A stretch of 64,000 nucleotides of DNA, from the NCBI GenBank assembly GCA_902776765.1, contig CACYRP010000027.1, positions 1 through 64,000 on the forward strand. Direction: 5' to 3'. The DNA comes from Fibrobacter succinogenes. Its GTDB lineage: Bacteria > Fibrobacterota > Fibrobacteria > Fibrobacterales > Fibrobacteraceae. Shown piece after piece: positions 55,693 to 64,000 of this stretch. Position 1 is the stretch's first letter. Each line of letters begins with the position of its first letter. A program made the translations under genes and the position numbers. Below the pieces are notes generated by a model. The model had not been told where the DNA came from. It made no database searches and was given only the letters and a program-made list of their open reading frames with translations.

Positions 55693-58600
55693 CTAAATTT
55701 TTATAATCCTTTGTCCAAGATTTTTCCAAAGATTGCCTAAGTAATCATCTCTTAGACGCAAACGCTGCGGTAAAGTCGGAGTGCGATCGTAAAGCATTTG
55801 CACATACTCATCTTTCTGCCCTGCAAAATCAAGAACCTCGACCGTATAAACGCTCGGAACTTTTGGATTATAAGAATGACGGATAGAGACAATCGCTCCC
55901 TTGATTTTCAAATCATAAGCTTCATTAGAGATTTCAAGAGCAACCGATTCTCCTAAATAAAGGACATCAACTTCATCCGTGAAAATATCGACAGAATGTT
56001 CCGTGAGCTTGGTCGTTACGCCTTCGACTTGTCGCCCATTGCTTTTGAAAAGCGTGATGAATTCGGCAGCAAACACTTTCACGTTTTCGCCATCGGAATC
56101 GCGGCCTATGCCAAGGAACAAACACATCGTCAAATAGTAAGTATTGCGGATCAGCCAGAACAGCACAGCCAAAATACCGATGTATTCAAACACCACCATC
56201 ATATACGTCATGCGCACAATTCCCGCAAGTGTCAGCACCAACAGAACAACAAACGGCATAAGGCTCCGCTTGTCAATAACGCGGCGAGTGCTCGACTTTT
56301 CTTTCTTGGTCACCTTGAATGTCGAAAGTGTAATTCCAAGCGATTCCTTGATAATCGGGAACAAGAGGAATGGCATCACGGAAGTCTCGTAAATACCGCT
56401 CCACTGCGCAGAAATCTTGCCTTGGCTCGTAATACGGAGCGCTATAATTTGTAACAAGTGCATCGGCAACCAGAAAAGAGCAAGGTCAATCAACGTGCAT
56501 TTAAAAATCGGGATGCAGAATACCGCAAACATCAACGGCGAAATCAAGTAAATCAAATTCTTGAGCGGCGAGAACCAATAAAGCACGGAACTCAAATAGC
56601 TCAACTTTTGCGAAACACTCAACTTGCGATTGCGCACAAATTTTAACTGTTTTGCCGTTGCAATCACGCCGCGCCCCCAACGGGTGCGCTGTTGCACATG
56701 TTCTTGGAACGAAGACGGAGCCACGCCCGAGGCTAAAGCCTCGGAAAGCCCAAGGCTCACATACCCCGCTGATTCAATCAGCATGCCCGTTGCAAAGTCC
56801 TCCGTGATAGACTTTGTATAAAATCCACCAATATCTTCGAGCGCCTTACGCGAAAGAATCGTATTGGAACCACCATAAATAACGCTGTTACTCGAAGTCT
56901 TTGCAGCTTCAATCACGTCATAAAAATAGTCCTGTTCATTCGGGACAATCCGTTCTGCAAAAAGATTATGCTGGAAGACATCGGGCGTGTAGAAACTTTG
57001 TGGAGTCTGGATAAAGCCAAGCGGACGACGGCGTTCTTCGGGCAAACTTGCATTGATGCGTTCGGCATCTATAAAATACGGAATCGTCTTGAGCAAGAAC
57101 TTGCGCTGCGGAATCATATCGGCATCAAATGTCACCACATACGGGGAATGGCTACGCGCAAGTGCAGCGTTCAAATTCCCTGCTTTAGCCCCTTCGTTAT
57201 CCGGGCGGTCAAAATAATTTACGCCAAGTTCCTCGGCAAGCACTCGCATTTCCGGGCGGCGGTGGTCATCACACAAGTAAATATGGACTTTCGATTTGTC
57301 CGGGTATTCCATGAACTTGCAGCCAATAATCGTCTTGCGCAAAAGTTCTACTGGTTCATTGTACGTCGAAATGAATATATCGACATCAGGAAAATCTTCA
57401 TCTGCAATTTCGGGCAACGGATGATCACGCAACTTGAGCATGCCACTGTAATGAATGAGCGATTCTCCAAAGCCCAAAATTTCAACTACGAGCAACACAA
57501 TACTACCAACAACGGCAATCCAACCATACGCAAACGGAATAGAACACGCCACGCGCCAGCAAAGGTAAACTAGCGTGCAAAACGTACTCAAGAAGAGGAA
57601 TAAATCCCCTAAAATAACTTTTCCCGGCTTGGCATTAAACTGTTTCGCCGCAGCGCTATCGCTATATTTGAGCAAGTCATCATACGTATAAATTCTTTTA
57701 TCCTTAAAACGTTTTTGGAACTTAAGAATTACAAATACAATGATAAGAACGGCAAACACAGGTACCGCAAAGATAACCCAGACCATGTAGGGTTCCGTTC
57801 GCGCTAGAATCTTGAAATTCGATGCCGGGCTATAAACAAGCGAAATTTCATCGACATTCTGCCCTTGAAAAAGCGCCCTCGCAAATTGCCCCGAAAGCGT
57901 CAAATCATCATCCGTCAACGATTCCACTGCTCGGGAATCGTCCTTGATCATTGCAGATTCTTCTTCCTTGTTCGAAAGGCTCCAAACCGTATAGCTCAAG
58001 TGCAAGGAATCGAGTAAGGCGTACCAGAGCTTTGCACTTTCAAAGTCAATTTTTCCATCGCCCGATTCTTCGCTGAGGCCACTTTCAGAAATAAAAATTG
58101 GCGTTCCTTGACGAATAACATCGCGAAGCTTCGTACGGAAATCATCCTTGTGCGACGAAACGTAGAAATGGAACGAGTACATGACGTTACCAAAGTTCAC
58201 CGGGTCCTTTGCCGGAAACTGGATTTCGCGAGAATAGTTCGGCGTACCGATAAGGATTAACGCATCGGGATTGCACCTGCGGATTACGGGAATGATGAGG
58301 CTTGCATATTCCTTGATATCTTCCCAAGTGCAGTCTCCATTTGGCTCATTGCAAATTTCAAAAATCACGTTCGGGACATTCGCATACTCCTTCGCCATCT
58401 GGTTGAAAAAATTTATCGCTTCGGCGAGATTCTCGTTCGGGTTATTGTCTTTGAGAATGTGCCAGTCCACAATCACATACATATCGTTTGCGATAGCATA
58501 TTCAACACCCTTGCGCAAAATTTCGAGATTCTTTTTGCGGTCGCCATGCACATAGTCATCCGAATACATCGCAAGGCGAATGAGGTTCGTATTCCATTCC

Positions 58601-58833
58601 GTACTAAGTTGCTTGAAAAGGCCGTTATTAACGTATTTCGGGAACCATGTAAGCCCGTGAGTGCTCGCGCCCTTGAGCACAACCATTTTTCCGTGTTCAT
58701 CGTGAAGCTCCGTCCCTACGACATGAAGCTTACCGCTCGTCGAAGGCCTTGCAGTAAAGTTCACCGCCGCAAATGACGGGGTCAAAAAAGCAAGCAACAA
58801 TGCCGCCCCAAAAAAGAGTTTCCATATACACAT
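55693..58833 (-). CDS. Fusion of a GH5 cellulase domain with a cellulose-synthase-like GT2 and a degenerate PilZ domain
   Basis: The 1046-residue protein starts with a signal peptide (1-22). A GH5 domain (about 30-325) has both catalytic glutamates: E163 in the NEP motif (FEICNEPNGD) and E250 in PIFISESGLS. A membrane helix (about 350-370) and two more (about 408-455) follow. The BcsA-like GT2 domain (about 480-740) has DD at 522-523, DAD at 570-572, TED at 677-679 and QRTRW at 715-719, then four to five helices. The end (about 950-1040) looks like PilZ, but the RxxxR and DxSxxG c-di-GMP motifs are not intact. Synthase and hydrolase are thus in one chain. The product could be cellulose or another beta-glucan or mannan. 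Confidence 0.92.
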   Translation of the reverse strand: MCIWKLFFGAALLLAFLTPSFAAVNFTARPSTSGKLHVVGTELHDEHGKMVVLKGASTHGLTWFPKYVNNGLFKQLSTEWNTNLIRLAMYSDDYVHGDRKKNLEILRKGVEYAIANDMYVIVDWHILKDNNPNENLAEAINFFNQMAKEYANVPNVIFEICNEPNGDCTWEDIKEYASLIIPVIRRCNPDALILIGTPNYSREIQFPAKDPVNFGNVMYSFHFYVSSHKDDFRTKLRDVIRQGTPIFISESGLSEESGDGKIDFESAKLWYALLDSLHLSYTVWSLSNKEEESAMIKDDSRAVESLTDDDLTLSGQFARALFQGQNVDEISLVYSPASNFKILARTEPYMVWVIFAVPVFAVLIIVFVILKFQKRFKDKRIYTYDDLLKYSDSAAAKQFNAKPGKVILGDLFLFLSTFCTLVYLCWRVACSIPFAYGWIAVVGSIVLLVVEILGFGESLIHYSGMLKLRDHPLPEIADEDFPDVDIFISTYNEPVELLRKTIIGCKFMEYPDKSKVHIYLCDDHRRPEMRVLAEELGVNYFDRPDNEGAKAGNLNAALARSHSPYVVTFDADMIPQRKFLLKTIPYFIDAERINASLPEERRRPLGFIQTPQSFYTPDVFQHNLFAERIVPNEQDYFYDVIEAAKTSSNSVIYGGSNTILSRKALEDIGGFYTKSITEDFATGMLIESAGYVSLGLSEALASGVAPSSFQEHVQQRTRWGRGVIATAKQLKFVRNRKLSVSQKLSYLSSVLYWFSPLKNLIYLISPLMFAVFCIPIFKCTLIDLALFWLPMHLLQIIALRITSQGKISAQWSGIYETSVMPFLLFPIIKESLGITLSTFKVTKKEKSSTRRVIDKRSLMPFVVLLVLTLAGIVRMTYMMVVFEYIGILAVLFWLIRNTYYLTMCLFLGIGRDSDGENVKVFAAEFITLFKSNGRQVEGVTTKLTEHSVDIFTDEVDVLYLGESVALEISNEAYDLKIKGAIVSIRHSYNPKVPSVYTVEVLDFAGQKDEYVQMLYDRTPTLPQRLRLRDDYLGNLWKNLGQRIIKI

Positions 58834-58972
58834 GACAATAATGTATCAAAATAAACAGAATATTGCAACATCTTTCTTTAGGCAAAAAGAACCATCAATG
58901 TTCTTCAAACTCCAAAGATGACTCCTTATCAGTATTTTGATAATTATCCAACAACGAAATACAGGCAAATAT

Positions 58973-58978
58973 TATATT
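58973..58978 (+). promoter_or_regulatory. -10 box of the 58985 gene, leaderless type
   Basis: TATATT ends 6 nt before the ATG at 58985. There is no Shine-Dalgarno sequence. Confidence 0.5.
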
Positions 58979-58984
58979 CTATGC

Positions 58985-59305
58985 ATGAAATTTTTGGCAA
59001 TTCTTATATTAAGCCTTTCGCTGCTAACCACAAGCACATTCGCCGTGTCGCTCACTCCTCCGCAGGTTTACGCCGTCAAAGAAGACCGATCAATGGCATC
59101 GAATGTGGACACATCAAACGCATTCTCTCCTTTAAACGCCTTAGTTGCAGGAACCTCTATCGGACTTACAGTGGGAGGGCTAGCATTCGCCCTCATAGGG
59201 GCCTCGTCTATTGGAGATAACAGTCCTCAGGACAGAGCTTTAATGGCAATAGGAGGACTTGGATTGATGGGTTTAGGAATCTTCGGTATGGTCTGGACAT
59301 TTTAA
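58985..59305 (+). CDS. Small exported membrane protein of unknown function
   Basis: The 106-residue protein MKFLAILILSLSLLTTSTFA has a clear signal peptide cleaved near residue 20. Two closely spaced glycine-rich membrane helices follow (about residues 52-72 and 86-104; LTVGGLAFALIGASS and GLGLMGLGIFGMVWTF). No family recognised. A TATATT box 6 nt before this ATG and the signal sequence support it over an upstream in-frame ATG at 58937. Confidence 0.7.
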   Translation: MKFLAILILSLSLLTTSTFAVSLTPPQVYAVKEDRSMASNVDTSNAFSPLNALVAGTSIGLTVGGLAFALIGASSIGDNSPQDRALMAIGGLGLMGLGIFGMVWTF

Positions 59306-59311
59306 AAAAAA

Positions 59312-59339
59312 GCGCTCCGCAATTGCGGAGTGCTTTTTT
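59312..59339 (+). terminator. Bidirectional terminator
   Basis: The 9-bp stem GCGCTCCGC/GCGGAGTGC (one G-T pair) with an AATT loop is flanked by eight A and six T. It serves the small plus-strand gene and the convergent lipoprotein gene. Confidence 0.92.
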
Positions 59340-59360
59340 ACATTACTCGATTGTTGGAGA

Positions 59361-60257
59361 TTATTTGTTGCCGCGGCGGAGCTTAGATCCGACAGCGCGG
59401 AGAATATCCTTGATTTGTTTTTCGGTCATCGTCGGTGTTGCAGCAGATTTGGCAAGACCCGTTCTATTATGGAAATTGCTAATCAAGTCAGTGAATTCGG
59501 AAGAAGCAGAGATGTCCTGATCATAGAGATCAAAATTGAAGAAGTCCTGCGTTTCGCCACTTTCATATTCCTGCTGATAATCCTTGAAAGCCTTTCGGCA
59601 GTCGTTTTCAACAAATGCATAACGGAAAGTCTGCTTGACATTGCTTGTCACGCCAGCATACGACACCGTATATTCAATAGACCCCTGCGTATGAGAGACA
59701 TAAGTCATTTCAAGACCTTCGATACTAAGCGTCTTGCAGCTCATGCTGATGGAACTCTTCGGCACCCCTGCAATCAGGGAGAGCGTTTCTTGCATTTCAC
59801 CAAAGTTTTCAAAAACGCAATCCGTATTGATATATACAACATCGCTGTAATACGGGTCTTCAAGAACAACACCTTGAATCAACGGATTGTTGAGAGTTGA
59901 GCTCTTGTAGAAATTGCCTTCCGGGAATTGTTCACCGGCAGCCACTCTAAATTCATAAGTATTCTTACCAGCGCCATCGCCCAAATCCATTTGAGCCGTG
60001 CCATTGCCGGCATCCGTCAAGGAGCCATTATGCGTAGTTTTTTTCCACACAACTTCATTTGCATAATCCGTGCAAGTCGCCTTGGTAACTTCCAAAGATC
60101 CATCGGTAGCATAGCTATATTCGCCCATTTCGGTGACGATAAAATCAGTCGGGAGCGCAGCCGGAGCCGGTGCAGCGGAGTTGGAATCATCGGAAGACGA
60201 CACGCAACCTGTCAAAGCAAGGGCGACCGCAGGGAGAACGTCAAAAACTTTTTTCAT
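59361..60257 (-). CDS. Lipoprotein of unknown function
   Basis: The 298-residue protein has a signal MKKVFDVLPAVALALTGC with the lipobox cysteine at residue 18, a Ser/Ala/Pro-rich spacer, and a mostly beta-strand body with four widely spaced cysteines (CTDYANE, DCVFENF, MSCKTL, NDCRKAF). These could form disulfides. A helical end (about 230-298) finishes with MTEKQIKDILRAVGSKLRRG. A GAGGAT site supports the start. No family recognised. Confidence 0.7.
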   Translation of the reverse strand: MKKVFDVLPAVALALTGCVSSSDDSNSAAPAPAALPTDFIVTEMGEYSYATDGSLEVTKATCTDYANEVVWKKTTHNGSLTDAGNGTAQMDLGDGAGKNTYEFRVAAGEQFPEGNFYKSSTLNNPLIQGVVLEDPYYSDVVYINTDCVFENFGEMQETLSLIAGVPKSSISMSCKTLSIEGLEMTYVSHTQGSIEYTVSYAGVTSNVKQTFRYAFVENDCRKAFKDYQQEYESGETQDFFNFDLYDQDISASSEFTDLISNFHNRTGLAKSAATPTMTEKQIKDILRAVGSKLRRGNK

Positions 60258-60379
60258 ATATCCTCTTTATTAAATTGCTCTTACTTAATGTACAATTTTT
60301 TTAAGCGTTACACAAGTAAAAGTGGGTACAAAGTGAAAATTTATTTACTTGAGTTGTAGAATCGCTAATAAAGGTTACT

Positions 60380-60412
60380 AAAGGAGATGCCCGCTCAGTG
60401 GCGGGCATGACA
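60380..60412. repeat. Dispersed palindromic element GGAGATGCCCGC...GCGGGCATGACA
   Basis: The 8-bp stem ATGCCCGC/GCGGGCAT has ends identical to 6112-6146. Confidence 0.65.
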
Positions 60413-60439
60413 AGTTGGCTATTAATTAGTTGAATCGTT

Positions 60440-60616
60440 GCCGTCGCGACTCTCGGCTTACCGGCTTTGCGCAGGCGCAAGACTCTGTGCCTCGGTCATG
60501 CCGGCAAGCAAGCTTGCCGTCGCGACTCTCGGCTTACCAGCTTTGCGCAGGCGCAAGACTCTGTGCCTCGGTCATGCCGGCAAGCAAGCTTGCCGTCGCG
60601 ACTCTCGGCTTACCAG
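60440..60616. repeat. 76-bp tandem repeat, 2.3 copies, overlapping a gene end
   Basis: Copies start at 60440, 60516 and 60592 (the last is partial, about 25 bp). The first two differ at one position (CCGG/CCAG). Each unit holds two palindromes, TTGCGC-AG-GCGCAA and GGCAAGC-AA-GCTTGCC. The third copy contains the stop codon (60610-60612) and last codons of the neighbouring minus-strand gene, so the repeat looks like serial duplication of that gene end. Confidence 0.85.
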
Positions 60617-61395
60617 TCTTTGGCAGGGCGGACTTGACCGCGGACAGGTTTCCATGGTTTGCGTTCGCCGTTCTGTTCGTCAAAGTCCTTGAGGAGCTGG
60701 GCAGCTTCTTCAGGGGTCATTTCACCAGGGGCAAGCGGCTGCTGTTCAGGTTCACCACCGTTGCTGTCACTAGAATTACCTTCGGACTGTTCCGGTTGCT
60801 GAGGCTGTTCGCCAGCGCCGCCATTGCTGTCGGAGCTTTGCCCACCTTGGCTACTGCTAGACTGACCACCATTCTGACCTTGATCCTGCTTATCTTGATT
60901 CTGGTCATTCTGAGCGCTAGAAGAACTCTGGTCGCCATTCTGGTTTTGATTTTGCTGATCCTGATTCTGCTGATTTTGTTGATCTTTATTCTGATCTTGG
61001 TTTTGCTTGTCCTGATCCTGGTTCTGGTCCTGATTATTTTGGTCTTGATTCTGATCGTTCTTAGGATCGTTCTTCTTATTTTCGTTCTGCTGCTCGTTTT
61101 TCGCTTCGTGAATACGATCGAGAAGCATCTGCAATTTCTGATCGTTCGGGTAGTATTGCAAGCCTTCGTTGCAAGTAATTTCTGCTGTCGGCAAACGATT
61201 TTCGATGTACTGGAACGCGGCATCGCCGTAATAAGCAGACGCCGACTTCGGAGCCGCAAATGCAGCGACAGACAACAACATCATGGTCCCTATCGCTACG
61301 CTCCAAGGTGACAACTTTCTGGATCCTTCGGCTCCGCTCAGGATGACACAATTCTCTCGTCTCTCGTCTTTCGTCTTTCGTCTCAGCATAGCCAT
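60610..61395 (-). CDS. Exported Gln/Asn/Asp-rich low-complexity protein (BatC-like)
   Basis: The 261-residue start at 61395 overlaps the upstream stop (TAATG) behind a perfect GGAGGTGATC site. The first about 30 residues are odd: they are coded by a GACGAAAGACGAGAG tandem word and a palindromic element (61321-61348) and precede the hydrophobic signal (VAIGTMMLLSVAAFAAPKSA). A short TPR-like part (about 55-95, YYGDAAFQYIENRLPTAEI) is followed by about 120 residues of N/Q/D repeats with SSSS runs. The end, MTPEEAAQLLKDFDEQNGER, resembles BatC-type proteins. Confidence 0.75.
   Translation of the reverse strand: MAMLRRKTKDERRENCVILSGAEGSRKLSPWSVAIGTMMLLSVAAFAAPKSASAYYGDAAFQYIENRLPTAEITCNEGLQYYPNDQKLQMLLDRIHEAKNEQQNENKKNDPKNDQNQDQNNQDQNQDQDKQNQDQNKDQQNQQNQDQQNQNQNGDQSSSSAQNDQNQDKQDQGQNGGQSSSSQGGQSSDSNGGAGEQPQQPEQSEGNSSDSNGGEPEQQPLAPGEMTPEEAAQLLKDFDEQNGERKPWKPVRGQVRPAKDW
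61321..61348. repeat. Dispersed palindromic element inside an exported-protein gene
   Basis: GGATCCTTCGGCTCCGCTCA followed by GGATGACA is read in frame on the minus strand as CVILSGAEGSRK near the N-terminus. A degenerate second copy (TATCGCTACGCTCCAAGG) lies just left, at about 61290-61310. Confidence 0.65.
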
Positions 61396-62144
61396 TAGAT
61401 CACCTCCAAATCGTTGTCGGTGTTGCTAGCGTCAATCTTCGCCTTGGGCTTACGGCCAGCTTTAATTTCGATAACGTCGTCAATGCGCTGCACATGACCG
61501 CCCAACTGACTTGCAGTTTCATCTTCGGCAATCAGGTTCTCAAGCATCTGCTTGCCTTCGGCATACTTGCCATCCTTACAAAGCTGGAGAGCACGAGCTA
61601 AAACCTGCTTTGCCTTTTCGCTCAGCGGAGGTTGTTTCTGGTCGTTCTGATTCTGGTTCTGGTCCTTATTTTCTTTTTGCTTGTCGAGTTCTTCCTTGAG
61701 CTTGCGCTGAACAATTTCGACGTTCTTTTTCGCATTTTCAAAATCGTTATCCAAGTCGATAGCCTTTTTCAGGTAAGCGACGGACTCGCGCCAAGCGGCA
61801 ATGCGGGCACTCGGTTCCTGAGCCTTTTCGCCAACACGGAAATGCGTGTTCGCCAAATTGTAGGCGGCCTTCGCGGCCATTGCCTTGTCCGGCATGCGCA
61901 CGGCACTTTCGAGTTCCTTTTTGGCTTCTTCGAAATTTCCAAGCTTGTACTGGCACGTTCCAATGTTGTAGAACAGAAGCGGATTTGCAGGTTCTCCTTC
62001 GCGGGCCTTCATATACTTTTCAAGCGCACCGGCATAGTCGCCAGCGGCATACAGCTTATTACCATCGTTAATGGGCCTTGCAAAACCCACCATAGCCATA
62101 AGCATCATCAACGAACATATCTTAGAAACAGTAGAAATTCGCAT
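61395..62144 (-). CDS. Exported TPR protein (BatC/BatE-like)
   Basis: The start MRISTVSKICSLMMLMAMVG at 62144 gives 249 residues and a signal peptide; the ORF extends 14 codons upstream without a ribosome binding site advantage. Two to three TPRs span about 25-130 (NKLYAAGDYAGALEKYMKAR, LLFYNIGTCQYKLGNFEEAK, AAYNLANTHFRVGEKAQ). A short K/Q/N-rich linker (QNQNQNDQKQ) and a final helical part follow. The domain order matches TPR proteins of Bat (aerotolerance) operons. It is coupled to the next gene. Confidence 0.8.
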   Translation of the reverse strand: MRISTVSKICSLMMLMAMVGFARPINDGNKLYAAGDYAGALEKYMKAREGEPANPLLFYNIGTCQYKLGNFEEAKKELESAVRMPDKAMAAKAAYNLANTHFRVGEKAQEPSARIAAWRESVAYLKKAIDLDNDFENAKKNVEIVQRKLKEELDKQKENKDQNQNQNDQKQPPLSEKAKQVLARALQLCKDGKYAEGKQMLENLIAEDETASQLGGHVQRIDDVIEIKAGRKPKAKIDASNTDNDLEVI

Positions 62145-62197
62145 ATTCAACTTCTTCAACTCTTTTTTCGAACACCAATATATCAAATTTCAACTTC

Positions 62198-63805
62198 TCA
62201 GAGTAATTTTGCGGGATAAGCAACAATATATTTTCCAAAATTTCGTACAGAAAACCCTTGTTGTTCAAACTGCGAAAGCCTAGAATCCTTATTTTCCAAA
62301 AGATAAATCGCATGACCATCAATTCTATCCACGTCAAATGTAAAGACATAGCGGTCAAATTCATGCACGTAAAGGAACGCACTCGGGAAATTAATGTAGC
62401 GGACAGTTGATAGGTACGAATTTAAATCCACCTTGCCATAAAAAAGCACACGCGGATAACTCACGTTCGGATCTACATAAATCTTGCCACCGGGTTTCAC
62501 CAGTGATTGAGCAAAATCCATCGCCTCGCCAACGCCTTCACAGAAATTCGAAGCGATTTGGTCCTTGTACGTTGTAAAATACGACCTTTCGAAATTTGCA
62601 AAACTCAAGAGGTACGCCACCAGCGGCACGTAAATCATCTTGGGATGGATATAGCTAAACGCCAAGACAATTCCCTGTGCAGCCATTACAATCATCGGGA
62701 TGAAAATCAAGTTTACGCGGTTCACATTGACGCTTATCAAAACGCCAATGGCAAAAGCGGCAAGCAACCAAGCGAGCATAAAAACAGAGAGCCCGAGCTT
62801 GCGCGCGCGGACATCACGGACTGCCTGCCAAATGTTTTCCACAAGGCCGACAAAGAAAAACGCAAGAGTCACCGGATAGAAAAGCCCAAAATTGTGGATG
62901 TAATTCCATGGGAGGCCATCCGATTGATTTTTCAGGATATTCCAAAGATTCATGAAATTTTCGGGAATCTTTTGGAACGAAATTTCACTTGCTCTGAAAT
63001 AGACCAACTTAGGAATGCTAATGAACGGCAAGCGAATTTCATTGATGACGTCCTTGTTCACGAGCATAAAAAGCATGAGCGGAAGCGCAAGCACAACAAG
63101 TACGCCAAGAGAAATCCAAGTATAACGATTGTTGTGTATTGACTTTGTCCAAAGCCCGTAAAGTACGCCCATCAAAACGATAAACGGAACCGCAATCCAG
63201 ATGGTCGCATAGGCATAAAGCGAAAGGCCATAACACACCGCCGATGCCACCAAGAACTTCGGCTTTTCAAGACCTTTCACAAAAAAGAAAAGTCCAAACA
63301 GCACAAATCCGGGAGCAAGGTTTGATTCGAGCGCCCAGCGCGAAAGCATCACATGCCATGGAGAAATCGCAAGCAAAAGCGTTGCAGCCAAAGCCATGCA
63401 TTCGCTAGAAAAGCGGCGCACTAAATAGTAAACCGCCACCAGCGACAAGAGCCCCACCAGAAGCATCGGCAATCGAATTACCCAGACATGCAAACCGAAA
63501 ATCGCCACAAACGGAATCATCAAATACGATTCAAGCGCGTTCATGCCGGAGCCCCAAGCGGTCAAGTAAACAGGCAAGCGATAGCCATAAGAATCAGTCG
63601 CATGGAGCAAAAGCGTGTAAGCATTATAGCCCGCAAAAGCTTCGTCCTGGTTGATGTCGCCCGGAACAGAACCGAACATATAGACTCGCGCAAAAACGCC
63701 AAGCAGCAAAACAATCACCAATGTAATTTGCGCTGCATTTATTCTAGCAAAAACTTTTTTTACAGCAACAACCGACTTCAAGCGTTCAAGAACTTTGTCC
63801 ATCAT
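62198..63805 (-). CDS. GT39/ArnT-like membrane glycosyltransferase
   Basis: The start MMDKVLERLKSVVAVKKVFA at 63805 overlaps the upstream stop (ATGATG) and gives 535 residues. There are about 10-12 membrane helices, and the extracytoplasmic loop after the first has the acidic motif INQDEAFAGYNAYTLL, as in PMT/ArnT-family enzymes that transfer sugars from polyprenyl phosphate. The C-terminal about 110 residues form a soluble domain. The acceptor is unknown. It is coupled to a gene coding an NPCBM domain, suggesting a cell-surface glycan role. Confidence 0.82.
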   Translation of the reverse strand: MMDKVLERLKSVVAVKKVFARINAAQITLVIVLLLGVFARVYMFGSVPGDINQDEAFAGYNAYTLLLHATDSYGYRLPVYLTAWGSGMNALESYLMIPFVAIFGLHVWVIRLPMLLVGLLSLVAVYYLVRRFSSECMALAATLLLAISPWHVMLSRWALESNLAPGFVLFGLFFFVKGLEKPKFLVASAVCYGLSLYAYATIWIAVPFIVLMGVLYGLWTKSIHNNRYTWISLGVLVVLALPLMLFMLVNKDVINEIRLPFISIPKLVYFRASEISFQKIPENFMNLWNILKNQSDGLPWNYIHNFGLFYPVTLAFFFVGLVENIWQAVRDVRARKLGLSVFMLAWLLAAFAIGVLISVNVNRVNLIFIPMIVMAAQGIVLAFSYIHPKMIYVPLVAYLLSFANFERSYFTTYKDQIASNFCEGVGEAMDFAQSLVKPGGKIYVDPNVSYPRVLFYGKVDLNSYLSTVRYINFPSAFLYVHEFDRYVFTFDVDRIDGHAIYLLENKDSRLSQFEQQGFSVRNFGKYIVAYPAKLL

Positions 63806-64000
63806 TTTTTCTTCGTCACGATGATGTTCAACCAATCCGCATGGTCATAAGCGTTATCGCCATCGGCATCGGCCTTGAGGATAATCGTCTGCTTACCGCC
63901 GATATAAACTTTACCCGATTGCGGTTTTCTATTGCCAAAGACCACATCGCCCTTCCAAAGCGTTTCTTCAGGGGTTGCAACGATAAAGCGTACAGAGCCA
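63802..64000 (-). CDS. Partial gene: C-terminal NPCBM-type carbohydrate-binding domain
   Basis: The frame is open from the window edge to a TGA at 63804-63802, coding 65 residues. The text GGKQTIILKADADGDNAYDH then ADWLNIIVTKKK is typical of the end of NPCBM domains (DGDN..DHADW). The 5' end lies outside the window. It overlaps the GT39-type gene start, so both are on one transcript. Confidence 0.75.
   Translation of the reverse strand, partial: GSVRFIVATPEETLWKGDVVFGNRKPQSGKVYIGGKQTIILKADADGDNAYDHADWLNIIVTKKK

Noticed and set aside
60440-60616. Possible CRISPR array
   Set aside because: The repeats are directly tandem with a 76-bp period and no unique spacers. No cas gene is near.

Overview
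The window looks like a chromosomal segment from Fibrobacter (phylum Fibrobacterota), a gut cellulose degrader. The evidence is: a TIGR02147-type regulator translationally coupled to a lipoprotein, the serine-run linkers of secreted proteins and lipoproteins, a large type III glutamine synthetase, an M6 protease with a C-terminal sorting-like domain, a GH5-GT2 fusion, and Bacteroidota/Fibrobacterota-like TATATT -10 boxes without a clear TTGACA. This assignment is inference from gene content. I see no rRNA, tRNA, CRISPR array or complete IS element.

Layout. 1-6.1 kb: the tail of an unknown gene with a terminator, a LysR regulator, tcdA, a DUF4418-permease-ATPase ABC cluster and a sodium:solute symporter. 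6.2-9.8 kb: glutamine synthetase III divergent from a sigma-54-type activator, with paired operator-like palindromes between them. 9.8-13.4 kb: a cobalamin riboswitch on the minus strand leading a BtuB-like TonB receptor and a beta-propeller lipoprotein, a probable B12 capture unit. 13.4-22.1 kb: transporters, metY, a NUDIX hydrolase and a patatin. 22.4-25.5 kb: TIGR02147 regulator, lipoprotein and trmB. 25.5-28.5 kb: secreted or lipid-anchored proteins including the M6 protease. 28.8-34.9 kb: a plus-strand housekeeping block, hisE-hisG, EAL/HDOD, recR, engB, an Mla-type ABC pair and pyrC. 35.1-39.6 kb: an OmpA-like lipoprotein, a TPR protein, and a Rossmann/RyR-domain membrane protein. 39.7-45.8 kb: sbcC, sbcD and rmuC (DNA repair). 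46-55.5 kb: a 1499-residue hybrid histidine kinase, a YolD-like protein with a Y-family polymerase, a UbiA prenyltransferase and a GGDEF protein. 55.7-58.8 kb: the GH5-cellulose-synthase fusion. 58.9-64 kb: small envelope proteins, two BatC/TPR-like proteins, a GT39-type transferase and a partial NPCBM-domain gene.

Three broader patterns stand out. (1) At least six genes have a TATATT-like -10 box ending 6-7 nt before the ATG and no Shine-Dalgarno sequence, which predicts leaderless mRNAs. (2) Short palindromic elements (GGATCC/GGAGAT ... ATGACA type) are scattered between genes, and two or three lie inside reading frames. (3) Tandem or partial duplications sit directly at gene 3' ends (60.4-60.6 kb and 39.7 kb) and upstream of hisE.
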